Shown here in pieces: positions 35,483 through 46,946 of a stretch of DNA of 64,000 nucleotides; the first letter of the stretch is position 1; each line of letters starts with the position of its first letter. The DNA is from Dugong dugon (taxonomy: Eukaryota; Chordata; Mammalia; Sirenia; Dugongidae). Both the position numbers and the translations under genes were made by a program. The DNA is taken from assembly GCA_030035585.1 (NCBI GenBank), contig CM057461.1, positions 174,851,624-174,915,623 on the forward strand, written 5' to 3'. The notes beneath the pieces were generated by a model. The model had not been told where the DNA came from, made no database searches, and saw nothing but the letters and a program-made list of their open reading frames with translations.

Positions 35483-35565
35483 TTCTTCTGCTTTCTCTTC
35501 CTCTTCTCTTTTTCTCCTCTCCTTTTCTTCTTCTTTCCCTTCCTGCTTCCTCCTCCTCCTTCTTT
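35483..35565. repeat. CT-rich low-complexity tract
   Basis: Nearly all pyrimidine on the + strand (ctttctcttcctcttctc and similar) for about 80 bp. Confidence 0.85.
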
Positions 35566-38167
35566 TATTTATTTATTAATTTTTAAATTAACCTTATGCA
35601 AAAGATTTTTTCTAAGAAAGAAGATAACACCAGTTCCTTATCATGCATCCCAATCTCAGTGTAGGAGCAAAGGTCTTTTGGACAATTGCATTGATATAGA
35701 TCTTTCCAATAAATGAATTAAAAACCTTGTTTCCTTCACCTTTTCAACCCACCCTATAATCAACTGAAATGCAGCACAACTGAAAAGCAGGCAAGAAAAC
35801 TACATTTTATTAAAGGCATACATAATAATTAACGAAATGAAAAAAAAGAAATGCAGTACCATAGAAGAGATGAAGATGAATATGGACTTTATGAGAAAAA
35901 AACATTTAAATCATTTCACCTATGAAATGTCATAAAATCAATAAATGTGCTTTTGAAAGTCATTATGAGCTAAATAAATAGTACATGTCTCAACTGCAAA
36001 AACATTCATTAATAAATACTAATGATTCCTTTCAATTGTCAAAATACAATGAAAGAATGCTAGAAACATTTTGGCAAGACTCTCCAATATCATAAAAAAA
36101 TGAACAATCTAGACAATTTAGAAAGTAATGATAATACATTCAGGTATCAATTATTTTGACCAATTTTATATATTAATTCATTTCATTCACAAACTAGTTG
36201 GAGACAGTTCATTGATTTTGTACTTAAATATTATTACTAACACAAATTATATATTGGAAAGAATCGATAAGCATTCCAGCATATACCAATATAATGTTAC
36301 TTTGTTATCAAGTATGGCAAAAAAAATATTTCAAACTACAGCACTTACAACTAACTTTTGAAATATTACTAAATTTATTCTAATCTGTGGGCACATTTTG
36401 TTGATTTTTAGCTTTTTCCTTTGTATAATTTGATTGTTATATATTTCATATATCTCAGAACTTAACAAGTGTTTCACTTAATGTGAATAACTATATAGAA
36501 GCTCTGCTAGCCTTTTTACTGTTAACTACCCCAATTTACTGATATCATGCAACATATATATTTTTATACAAAAATGCCTCAACTAACAATGATCAATCAG
36601 AATATTATTCAATGCTTGTGCTGTTGTATCCAATCTGTATAGAAGCACAACTAACATGTCATTTTTGAATATCATGAAATCTCTTATAATGGCACTTTTG
36701 CTACCATTCCAACACATCACAATTTAGTTTTATTTTCTAAAATTATTCACTTAGGGGGTTTTCTAACTATATTTCTTAATCTCTTCATTATTTTTTATTC
36801 TTTATGCTTAATGGACTTGAATAACATCTATCACTTTGGATCTATTTATAACTTTCATTAACTACTATTTACTCTCTTCTCTTAAACCATCAAGATATTC
36901 AGTAAAATTGAATCTCAAAGGTTCTTGAGGCACTTTTTAGCATGAACCAATTTCCATTTGTGATTATCTGCCCATCTCACCTCCAACATGTAAACTATCT
37001 ATAAACTTCCAAGCCCACTTCCAAATATCTAGCTGAAAGGTGAAAAACATAGTTAAATCAGCTATAAGACCAGAGGGTCCTCTGCCTAAAACAGTGAAAT
37101 TAACTTTAAGAGGAGTTGACTAAATTAGACTTTTTCCTAAAATATTGAATCCACTAAAACACTGAATTCTGAAAGCACGTTACTACGTTATTTTCAAACT
37201 TAACTGAGATCAGTTCTGCCAAAAATATTTTCAAAAGGAATGAACTATAAATATTGTACTTAAGTTCATATGAATAAAGAGTTTTTCAAACTCTTCTGTG
37301 CTGTCTCAGTTTGGTTGATTTTTACATTTTTTCCGGCACATTTTATTTTTCCTGAACACATTCCCAAAGGTTTTAAACACCTTTGGTCAGTTACAGCATT
37401 GCAAAGTGGATGCCAAAATCTTTAGATCAAAGTTTGTGTTCTTATTTTAAAAAAAAAAAAAAAAAAAATTAGAAGAAATTATTCATTAGAAAAAATCTAG
37501 CTATTTAATTATTTTGGAAATTGTGAATTCTCAATAAATGTTCATTTCTGCTTAACATTGTAAAAAGAAAAAAAAATAGGAATATTAAATTAACCATATT
37601 TTGGTGACCTCTTTTCAAGGGTCAGCTTTTGAAACTTTTGAAAGATATTTAGTATAAACAACTAATTAGCATGTGAATTCACTTACTACTCAAGACACTA
37701 AGAGGGAAATTAAAGAAAAGTGTCAATTAAAAACGGAAAATATTTGAGCCAACTGCTTAACTGTGATCTCCATCCAGTTCTTTTAACCCAGAAACAGCCT
37801 TTCCCTTCCAGTTGTTATTTCACTGTTAAGTCATTATAAACCGCAATCAAGGTTATTTCTTTCATTATTTTCCTTTGTTGATAGATGTAGGGACCAAGAG
37901 TTTAAATTCTAATTGTATAAATAGAGTGAGACTGAATTACAATCCCAAATTTATGGGAGAATTTAAACTAATTTACTTTTTTTTAAAAAAGACAAGTCAT
38001 AGCTTGAGGTACCTTCCGATGCTTTGAGATTATTCAAGTCAGGAAGAAACAGGAACTTTGAGCATTATACAGTACAGACTATGTATTACACACCAAAAGA
38101 AAAAGTTCTAAGTATTGAAGCTAGGATTACAGAAAATGCTTATTAGTACACAACTTTTTTAGTTCCT
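35566..38167. other. Repeat-poor AT-rich stretch
   Basis: No gene or named repeat. It holds an A-run at 37448-37468 and otherwise unremarkable AT-rich sequence. Confidence 0.45.
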
Positions 38168-38247
38168 CTTTTAATATTTTGCTATGAATTGGAATTAACT
38201 CAACAGCAACAGGTTTGGGTTTTTTGTTTGCTTTTCTTTTAATATTT
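38168..38247 (+). mobile_element. Tail-only AfroSINE insert with exact target duplication
   Basis: A 56-bp insert (38180-38235) made only of SINE 3' end (gctatgaattggaattaact, caacaggtttgggttttttg) sits between exact 12-bp repeats, cttttaatattt, at 38168-38179 and 38236-38247. The exact duplication shows that it inserted at this length. Confidence 0.85.
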
Positions 38248-39528
38248 GATCGTAGTTTACTGTTGTTGCAGATAAGACTTCACAATATAATTTTAAAAAA
38301 ATTAAAAAGAACATAATATTATGCTGCCCCTCTAATCTTCTCCATTTGCACATTCATCTTGAATAAAATAACTCAACAAATGATAGTGAGCAAGTGGTAT
38401 ACCCTTTGAGGTACCTGGACTAGAGGTTCGGTTTCTCTTTCCTAGATCAGTCTTAGGGAGCTTCTAGTAATTCAAGAATGGGAGCCCTACAGGTGGCTAA
38501 GAAAGATATTTCTAGACCAGATACACAAACACACAGACTCTTACCCATATTTACATCATCCATACAATTATTTCTCACTTCTACTAAATTTCTCACTGGA
38601 AAAAAAGAGAAATAAGAAATACGAAGAACAAATTTAATGATTAATTTATATGATCAGGAAAGAAAATGTAGTATTTTATACTTTCATGAGAGCTACAGCA
38701 TATTCTTACTGGCTACTGCTTTCTAGTAACACATCATCACATGCCTTAAAATCCTATTTACCTGTTTATTTATTTATAGATCAGCTATGCAGCAACAAGT
38801 AGCTTTGGTTTGATACTTATTCTATGTTAGCAAAATAAATAATGCACGAGAACTCTGACAGATCCTGTGTTTTCTATTACAGCAACAGTGTCTGCATCTT
38901 GCTCAGAGTTACGCACCTATCCTGCCATGTCTGGGGAGAAAGCACAGTTGTCTTGATTTTCTAAATGGTATGTGCCACTTTGCCAGCTCACACTCAAAAT
39001 ACACAAAATACAATGGTCAGATTTCAGGCATTTTGTTGATACATGGATTTTCCTTTTTGAATCTTGATGCCAACATAAAGAAACATTTTCTATAATACAA
39101 AAAACGTCCCGACAGAACAGTGGGCTTGTTTTTTTCTAAAAGCTGTTAATTGAATTTACAGAAGATATTAGTACATTAAAATATGGAGCTAAATATAAAC
39201 TTACAATCATGCAAAGAAGTAGTAGAGAAGTTGCATTGCAAGATTCATCTCAATCTCTTAATACATATGTCTCCAAATACTAACTAGATGAGTAAGAAAT
39301 CAAACATTGATTCATTCTAGTACAAATAATAATAAAAAAATAATTCCATGAAAATTTGTGAATGACAATAGTCACTAGTAATAAACCCATGGCTTTCAAT
39401 GAGGCAAACATCCCTTCAGGAAACTACCAATGCTTCACAAATCGTCTTCTCTACATACTTTTTATTATTATTTTTTCCCCTAATGGTATCCTCAAAATAA
39501 GGAAAACCATTTGATGTAGTTTCTTCTG
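38248..39528. other. Mostly single-copy DNA
   Basis: No repeat is named here. One exon-like block at 38883-38967 is listed separately. Confidence 0.4.
38883..38967 (+). other. Candidate internal exon, unidentified
   Basis: An 85-bp block preceded by ttttctattacag and followed by gtatgtg, so it has both a 3' and a 5' splice-site shape. One frame is open throughout (QQCLHLAQSYAPILPCLGRK...). It is less AT-rich than its flanks. I do not recognise the peptide, and pairs of splice-like words this far apart are common by chance. Confidence 0.12.
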
Positions 39529-39893
39529 TTATCTATATTTTTCTACTGTTGTTAGCAGCCATCAAGTCAGCCCCCAACTCATAGGGACCCCATGAACAAC
39601 AGAAGAAAAGGCTCCTGTTCCCACACCATCCCCATGATCCGCTGGAGATCAGACCTTTGTGATCCATGGGATTTTCACTAGCTGATTTTTGGAAGTAGAT
39701 CGCTAGGCCCTTCCCTAGTCTGTTTTAATCTGGAAGCTCCACTGAAACCTGCAGCATCATAGCAATATGAAAGCCTCCACTGACAGAGGAGTAGTGGCTG
39801 TGCATGAGGTGCATTGGCCAAGAATTCAACCTGGGTCTAAAGCATGTAACGTGAGAATTCTACCACTAGACCACCAAAGCCTCCCATTATCTA
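39529..39893 (-). mobile_element. tRNA-Gly-headed SINE with RTE body and tail
   Basis: Reverse copy, about 39549-39886. The right end has the tRNA-Gly head (gagaattctaccactagacc, reverse of 'ggtggttcagtggtagaattctc'). The middle, gcagcatcatagcaatatga, is the RTE 5' block; the left end, gttgttagcagccatcaag, is the tail. Flanks ttatcta at 39529-39535 and 39887-39893 are probable target duplications. Confidence 0.85.
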
Positions 39894-40345
39894 CAAGGAT
39901 GCCCTTCTGGACTTTATAGGACGTGTATTTCCTTTTGGGGAGATATGAGTCACTTGACAATCTAGCTGCAAAGAGCATCTAACCTAACCCCCAAAGTAGT
40001 GTTAAATCAAACCTAATGGCTATGCCATTGCAGCAAGTGAATCTGCAGTTCTCCCTCTTTTCAGTCATCAGTGTTCTTCAGCCTGGCAGTCGTCAAGCTG
40101 CATGGCAACTCTCATTCACACTAAATAAGCTTTCAGGTGAATTTACTTTAGAATCCAGAATGATCCCTGTGTAAGTTCCAAATCACTCTTTCACAGAGTT
40201 GCACCAGATAGCCTCTGGCATTCTGATAAAAGTGGTTTGTCAATAAAACTCTGAGTGAAATTGCTTGTTGAGAAAGTATGGTGTCAGCTGACAGATTAGT
40301 AGCTGAGCAAACATCTTCTTAAAATGGAGAGACTTTTAAGTGGTT
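39894..40345. other. Single-copy DNA
   Basis: Nothing recognised; somewhat less AT-rich than average for the window. Confidence 0.4.
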
Positions 40346-40572
40346 AAAAAACACTTGCTTATGTTGGTAGTCCAACTTTGTAAATATTAATGAAAACTAC
40401 TGAATTGTATGCTTTAAATGGGTTAATTGCATGGTATGTGAATTATATCTCAAAAAAGCTGCTAAAACATCACTTGCTTATGTTGGTAGATTGAACTGCA
40501 TGCTTTAAATGGGTTAATTGTATGGTATGTGAACTGTATCTCAAAAAGCTGCTGAAACATCACTTGCTTGTT
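40346..40572 (+). mobile_element. L1M 3' end, tandemly duplicated
   Basis: The old L1M 3' end (actgaattgtatgctttaaa, gggttaattgcatggtatgt, gaattatatctcaaaaaagc) occurs twice in a row. Unit 1 is 40346-40463, unit 2 is 40464-40553 (lacking about 28 bp present in unit 1), and a third partial start is at 40554-40572 (gaaacatcacttgcttg). Confidence 0.8.
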
Positions 40573-41130
40573 ACTGTTCTGTGAATAAATTCTATCTCAT
40601 CAATAACCCATTTGATTGATACAGTTGCAAATTGGGGAGGGGTTATTTCAGGCAACTATATTGAGGATAACTAAATTAAAAACTAAGGTATTTTTGTCCC
40701 CTTGCCATTTGTAATATGTTCTTTATTGAAAATTTTAAAAAATTTGCAGTGGGTATATCTTCCATTTTAAAAAACAGAATATATATATACATATACTAAT
40801 TGTTGAGTGCCTAAGAAAGGTTTTCTATGTCCCAATTCACATTTTATCATTATTTTAATGTAAAAAAAAAAAAAAAGCAAATCATTTCAGGCATGTACTT
40901 CTATTTCCATCTAAATGTTCATTTTTTCTCAATCAATAAAAAAATCAGTCTGCATAGTCAAAAACATAGATAAATGGAGGCATTGGAAACTTCTTGATCT
41001 TATTATTTTCTTTTTAGAATCTTCATATCAAGTAGTAGAGTATTTTGGCTTTGTGACTAACGAAAAGAAAAATTTTTATCTCAAGATACTACATTGATCA
41101 AAGAATCATATTTGATCTATAATTCCAAAG
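40573..41130. other. AT-rich single-copy DNA
   Basis: Nothing recognised apart from an A-run at 40861-40876. Confidence 0.45.
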
Positions 41131-41339
41131 CAATAGTTCTCAAATTTTGGCAGTCATCTGGAATATAAAACACTTGAGGAATGTGTGAAAAATACATAAT
41201 GCATACTCCATGCCTGAGACTCTTATGCTTTGGCGCTGAAGTAGAACTCCAAAATAAGCATTTTTACCATTATCTACATTAACAACCAACTCAGATATTT
41301 GAATTCAAGTGGTGTTGAATCACATTTTGAGAAACAGCA
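41131..41339 (+). mobile_element. hAT DNA transposon relic (MER20/MER5-like)
   Basis: The left end, caatagttctcaaattttgg, and right end, cacattttgagaaacagca, are decayed forms of the inverted termini 'cagtggttctcaaa' and 'tttgagaaccactg'. The inside, catgcctgagactcttatgc, fits this group. Confidence 0.65.
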
Positions 41340-41419
41340 TTTAGTAATTTAGTTATTTTTGCGTCACAGTAGATGGTCAAAATATGTATTTAGCCTTAAA
41401 AATTATAATTTCACAGAAT

Positions 41420-41610
41420 ACTATCATCACAGACATTTCCAAATGAAACAAACTTCAAGAAAGTGTCTAATCTAATCTCATATTTTACAGAGGAAGGAAC
41501 TGAAATCTAAAAGGATAAATGCCATTACCCAAAGCACACAGATATAAAGTGGTAAGGTTAGGACTAGAACTTACATTTCTTGTTCTTAACATCCTGCCAT
41601 GAAAAAAATA
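41420..41610 (-). mobile_element. MIR SINE relic
   Basis: Reverse MIR order: atctaatctcatattttaca, gaggaaggaactgaaatct, cccaaagcacacagatataa, agtggtaaggttaggactag. Confidence 0.65.
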
Positions 41611-42309
41611 TTCTCACTTTCTTTGTCAGAACTTAAGCACTCTTTCAAAGACTAATTGGGGTTAAAGTTAAGTCTCAAACTTCTCCTGATAAATCCACTT
41701 TATCTTTTTGCTTCCCTATGCTACATGGGATTATTTTACCTCAGGTCATCATCAAGCATGTTTAAATCACACAAATAAACCTTGCATTAACTTGTTATTC
41801 TTTTTGAGTTGAAAACCATGATTGAATCACAACTTAGTTTGGTTTTATATAACTTTCTTTTTTTTTTTTTTTTTTAAAGATTGTTAGCTAGTGCATTGCT
41901 CCTCAGAATGGTTGTTTTCCACTAACTGGAGATTCACATATTTACAATACATAATAGTGTCTATCATTTGTTGATAATGGTACCTGCTCTCCTGCCCTGC
42001 CCTACTTTTCTTTTAAAATTTTCAGGGAATAGGAGTCAAAACTATTAAAAGGTGATCAGGTTTTATCAGCACCAATTTTAACTTTTTTTCTCTTTTGTTT
42101 CCCTCTGAGCCTCTCTACTAGGAAAAAAAAGAAACAAATCCTTGAATAGAATAGCTCATGAAAAACAAGTGTTTTATGAAATATAGAACACAATCTCATT
42201 TTAAAATAATGCTTAACAATTATCGTTCAAAATCCAAACACAGAGGGAACTATCAAAAAAAGACAGTAGCAAAACTACAGGTTTTATCCTCCCTCAAGAT
42301 TAAAAATAA
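41611..42309. other. AT-rich DNA with a T-run
   Basis: A T-run lies at about 41849-41875. Nothing else recognised. Confidence 0.45.
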
Positions 42310-42725
42310 TGGAAACTTTCATTGAACATGTGACACGGGTGGCCCTAGTCTAAGTGTTTCATTTGCATTATCATATACTCCTATGTATTAGGTATTCTGC
42401 TAACCCTACTTTACAAATTAAGGAGCCCATGCAGTGCAGTGCTTAAGCACTCGGTTACTGAGGTTTGAACCCACCAATGGCTCGACACGAAAAAAGACCT
42501 GGTGTTTAAGGGTGGGAGAAAGATGTGGCAGTCTACTCCCTGAAAAGATTACAGCCTATCGGGCAGCTCTTCTCTGTCGTATGCTGTCAACTATGAATTG
42601 GAATCAACTCTAAGGCACACAATGACAACAACAGTTTATAAACTGAGTATGGTAAACTGTGGCTCAGAAGGTTTACATAAGTTACCCAGAGTCACATAGC
42701 TAGTAAGGAGCAGAGGCAGCAAACA
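42310..42725 (-). mobile_element. MIR relic split by an AfroSINE
   Basis: Reverse MIR in two pieces: 42310-42418 (ttcattgaacatgtgacacg, aagtgtttcatttgcattat, taggtattctgctaacccta) and 42640-42725 (ctgtggctcagaaggtttac, ataagttacccagagtcaca, tagctagtaaggagcagagg). The second continues the first once the SINE at 42421-42633 is removed. Confidence 0.8.
42421..42633 (+). mobile_element. AfroSINE, long type, inside a MIR
   Basis: Head aggagcccatgcagtgcagt, long-type insert gggagaaagatgtggcagtc and ctactccctgaaaagattac, tail gaattggaatcaactctaag. Flanks tttacaaatt and tttataaact (8 of 10 equal) may be the target duplication. Confidence 0.85.
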
Positions 42726-43599
42726 ATGTCTTTGTCCTTAACGTTTCAACATAAATCGGTTACCAACAAATCCACTCAGTTTAAAATGCATTTTTAAATT
42801 TGAGGAGTTTAAATTTCTCAAATATAATTACAGTTGCAATCAGGCTTTTCTTTCATTCGCTTCTTTTGTAAAATTAGGTAGACAAAATAGCATAATGAGG
42901 AAAGAACTTCTTGCTAGTGTATTGTTTTATGCATTTGATTTCTCTCCTGCTCAGAGGGATTGCTTTGAATTAGTTATTTCTTTTTCTCAAAATAAATGTT
43001 GTTAGAAATAAATTAGGTAACTCTCTATACAAAGAGAAGAAGACAAAAAATTCAGAGGGAAAGGAAAGGAAATGTAACAAGATTTCCTTCATGCTGTAAA
43101 TTTGATTTTATCTAGAACATTTTGACAAGTGAGAATAACAGTTGTTTTATGCTTTGTGGGAAAACTGAAGCTGACTTACTTAATTGGAGTTGAAAAGAGT
43201 TGCCTAAAACCCAGATAGATTGTTACCATGTTATATTAAATAAATCTACTAAACAGAAACATGTTTCCAAAGGTTTTGCTTAAAAGACTTCTGTTTTTTT
43301 TTTTCATTTATGTCTTGCCAGGCTATTTCTCTCCTGAAGCTGAAATAATGGAAAAGGAGGACGCTGAGGTGAAAGATTCTCATAGCTTTGTCAGTTGATG
43401 GCATTTTGCCACATGCCATGGGTAAGCAGAGCCACAAGAACTAATTCTTCCAGTACTTCAATGTTCACTTTGCATCAGGGCCAGGGATCAGAGACATTCC
43501 AAACTTCTGATGCAGATTCAATAATCCCAGCTATTACATCACTGAGGACTATGTTATCTCCAACATCTCAGGACCATGAGCTCAACACCACTTCAGGCT
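42726..43599. other. Single-copy DNA
   Basis: Nothing named. The open frame at 43395-43649 has no recognisable motif and overlaps the possible repeat that follows. Confidence 0.4.
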
Positions 43600-43810
43600 G
43601 TTCATTTTGTGAGACAAATCTAATTGCTAGAAATCTCCTCCTCATATAGGATCAAAAATATGTCAACTTGTAATAATTTTTACCCATTGTTTCCATTTTT
43701 TGCACAGCCAAACAAAGTCTAATTTATTTTTCATACATCAGAGCCTTCCAACGATAATAACAACTCTTCAGTTGTCTCCATTTTAAACATCCTCAGGCCC
43801 TGCAATTCAC
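43600..43810 (-). repeat. Possible ancient CR1/L3-type relic
   Basis: The run agccaaacaaagtctaattt, catcagagccttccaac, cagttgtctccattttaaac, atcctcaggccctgcaattc resembles an old amniote LINE end. Weak match; orientation is a guess. Confidence 0.3.
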
Positions 43811-44210
43811 TTCACCTTGGTTTAGTTTGTTCTAGCTTGTTTTGTTGTTTTGTTTTTGTTATGTTATTATTTTTGCTTTGAGGTTAATTTGTTTTAAAAT
43901 AGCACTGGCCTAACTCTTTCAAATTTTCCAAATAAATTCAAAATGCAACCTTTTTAATGATACCTCTGTAGCAAGCATAAACATTTAAATTCATGTTCAA
44001 TGGAATACAGCTATAACTAAAAGTAGTATGACCAAATGATGAAACAACCTTACATAAGTGGCATATTATTTGTTACAGGAAGCTGTGGATTTTAAATTTG
44101 AAACACACAATTACATTTCACACAACCCTTTCAGTTTATGATTGAGAAAACTGAAGCTCAAATACCTGTAAGTTATTACTTCCATAGGCTGATTTCTAAG
44201 TCAGTAACAA
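43811..44210. other. AT-rich single-copy DNA
   Basis: Nothing recognised. Confidence 0.45.
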
Positions 44211-45067
44211 TAAACTAGCTGGACTATATGAAGAACACGGCACCAAGATTTGAGGAAGACTCATTAACAACCTATGATATGCAGATGACACAACTTGCTT
44301 GCTGCAAGTGAAGAGGACTAGAAGCATTAATTGATGAAGATGAAAAACTACAACCTTCAGCATGGATTACATCTCAACATAAAGAAAACAAAAATTCCCA
44401 CAACTGGGCCAATAAGCAACATTATGATACATGAAGAAAATATTGAAGTTGTCAAGGATTTCATTTTACTGGGATCCACAATCAATGCCCATGGAAGCAG
44501 TGGTCAAGAAATAAAATAACACAACGCATTGGGCAAATCTGCTGTAAAAGACCTCTTTAAAGCGTTAAAAAGCAAAGATGTCACCTTGAGGACCAAGGTG
44601 CGCCTGACCCAAGCCATGGTACTTTCAATTGCCTCATGTGCATTTGAAACCTGGACAATGAATAAGGAAGACTGAAGAACTGATGCATTTGAATTATGGT
44701 GCTGCTAAAGAAAACTGACTATACCATGGACTGCCAGAAAAACAAACAAATCTGTCTTGGAAGAAGTACGGCCAGAATGCTCCTTAGATGGGACGATGGA
44801 GAGACTTCATCTCATATACTTCGGATGTGTTATCAGGAGGAACCAGTCCCTGGAGAAGGACATTATGCTTGGTAAAGTAGAAGTCAGCAAAAAAGAGGAA
44901 GACCTTCAAAGAGATAGGTAAGACACAGTAGCTGCAACAATGGGCTCAAACACAGCAATAACTGTGAGGATGGCATAGGACTGGGCAGTTTTTTGTTCTG
45001 TTGTACACAGGGTGGCTATGAGTTGGGATTGACTTGAATGCACCTAACAACAACAAGAGTAAACTAG
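44211..45067 (+). mobile_element. RTE LINE, 5'-truncated, with target duplication
   Basis: About 840 bp (44219-45059) from the reverse transcriptase to the 3' end. Near the start, gatatgcagatgacacaact still encodes the catalytic YADD. Downstream, gaagttgtcaaggatttcat, gactataccatggactgcc and tggtaaagtagaagtcagc lie in the same order as in the longer copy at 46947. The end is gacttgaatgcacctaacaa. Direct repeats taaactag at 44211-44218 and 45060-45067. Confidence 0.92.
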
Positions 45068-46783
45068 AATGTATCTACTTACGCAAATAATGCCAGCCCA
45101 TTTCTCACACCATTTAACACCTACTTGTTCTCTAAGAGCACTAAACTATTACACTACCAGGATAAATTCATTTGTGGTTCCAAAGCAAGAGGCCAGGAAA
45201 ACAGTATACTCTCATGTTTTCAAGATCTCATTCGGAATCTCACATCCTCAACCCCTTCTTCAAATAGTCAGGGTGGGATTTTCCTCAAAGATGGCCCTAC
45301 CTGAAGTAGCTGTTTCTGCCTCCTAAGGCAGTAGGTGAGCAGGTCTGAGTCCATGAAAGTGATGGGGCTGTATATTGAGGTAAGGGGGGAGACATAGGGA
45401 CTGGAATCCAGGTGTGTGGGATAATGAAAGGCTATTATCTCCTGCCTGGGTCGATCTGCCAGGCAGCTTTCGCAGTCACCTCATTCTTTCTTTTTTTTCC
45501 CCCTTGCAGATGCCAGGATTAGCCTACCAGATTCCTTGTCTACTATCTCTGGGGAATAAAATGCAGTTTCAAGTACAGATCTTTTTTCTCCCCCTTACTG
45601 GTAGTGAACAAATAAGAAATAAGACACTTATAGAAAATGTATTCTGATCCTCCAGTCCCTCAACACCCTCCTTAAAACTCCACTGGCAAGGAAAAAATTA
45701 AAATGACTTTTAACTGTTGGATTATTTGCATTGAAAGGAATTATATCTACCTGTCAGAGAGAAAATAAGATTCAGGCTATTATATCCTGAGTCCTAGGAG
45801 CTCAAGGGTGGAATGGGTAAGAATGCATGGGGATAGGAGTGAGGATAAGGGAAAAGGCTGGAGGGTACTATGAAGGAGATAAGCATTGGGACATAGAAAA
45901 CAATAGCTAAAGACAAGGGAAAAAAAAAAAAAAAAACGCATTAGTCTCCTGCATTACTCTTTTTTTTTTTTTCCTATCTAACTTTTGCCCGCCATGAGGC
46001 CAGTTTTTCAGTCACAGGTAGATGATGGTTATGTGCCCTACATAACATCCCTGTGATGTTGCAAGAATCAAACAGAATGATTACGGTAAAGTGACTTGAA
46101 AACTGTAAAGTACAGCATCAATATATTATTATTATTACTTGACAACAAATCTAAAAAACTCATTTTGTTTTTGTTATTTTTATATATTTGTTTAAATTTC
46201 TTAAATCCAGATAGGAAAAGCAGCAGTCAGCACTGCTACCAGAAACTAAATAAAAAACTCTCATATAATTTTAATATGAGATAATTAGAACAGCAATATA
46301 GACTGATGGTGGTAATATATCTTTTATAAACTCTGTGGGCTACTATAAATATGTACTGTTTTATTAATACCATATATGTGCTATATTATTCTAATGTTAT
46401 AAGTTTTATGTTTTAACATTGTATAATTTGACATATTAAGACTTTACTTATGTTTAAAGTTGTTAAAGAGCAACTAAGTTAATTAACAGATTAATTGAGG
46501 GACTACAGATTCACTAAGGTAATAAAGTCAAGTAAATGCTTACCAAATGAATGTTTCCCTGAAAGTCGACAACGGCTTAACTTAATCAGAATCTAATGAA
46601 ATTTAAGATGCTGAACTGCTTTTAGGACAGAATTAAAAATAAACAACAACAGCAGCAAAACCTGTGTCCTTGATAACAGCAGTGCTAAAATTTCAGCATC
46701 TTTCAAGTATAATAAGGCATTAGAAATACTCCTTGGAATTATACAAACTGAATCAGATGATTATACACACACACACACATATT
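45068..46783. other. Unrecognised DNA with a splice-acceptor-like site
   Basis: Holds a strong polypyrimidine tract ending cccccttgcag at about 45510, A- and T-runs at 45920-45935 and 45960-45972, and an (AC)n run at 46767-46780. The G-rich part 45370-45480 and 45780-45900 is not identified. No gene is supported. Confidence 0.4.
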
Positions 46784-46883
46784 TGAATCCACCAGCCAGC
46801 CGCTCCTTGAAAACCGTATGGGGCAGTTCTACTCTGCCCTATAGTGTCACTATGAGTTGGAAAAGATTCGATGGCAACAGGTT
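46784..46883 (+). mobile_element. AfroSINE, short type, 5'-truncated
   Basis: Begins at the B-box region (tttgaatccaccagccagcc) right after an (AC)n run, and runs to ttggaaaagattcgatggca and caggttttgg. TA/TG-rich repeats follow immediately. Confidence 0.8.
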
Positions 46884-46946
46884 TTGGTATGTATATATAC
46901 ACATGCGTATGTGTATATATATGGAAATATGTGTATATGTATATAC
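46884..46946. repeat. TA/TG-rich microsatellite, left of the RTE
   Basis: Words such as tatgtatatatacacatgcg and gtgtatatgtatatac; the same kind of sequence continues beyond the RTE at 49714-49780. Confidence 0.8.

Noticed and set aside
43395-43649. 84-codon Ser/Thr-rich frame
   Set aside because: No motif, no splice signals that fit, and partly in a possible old LINE relic.
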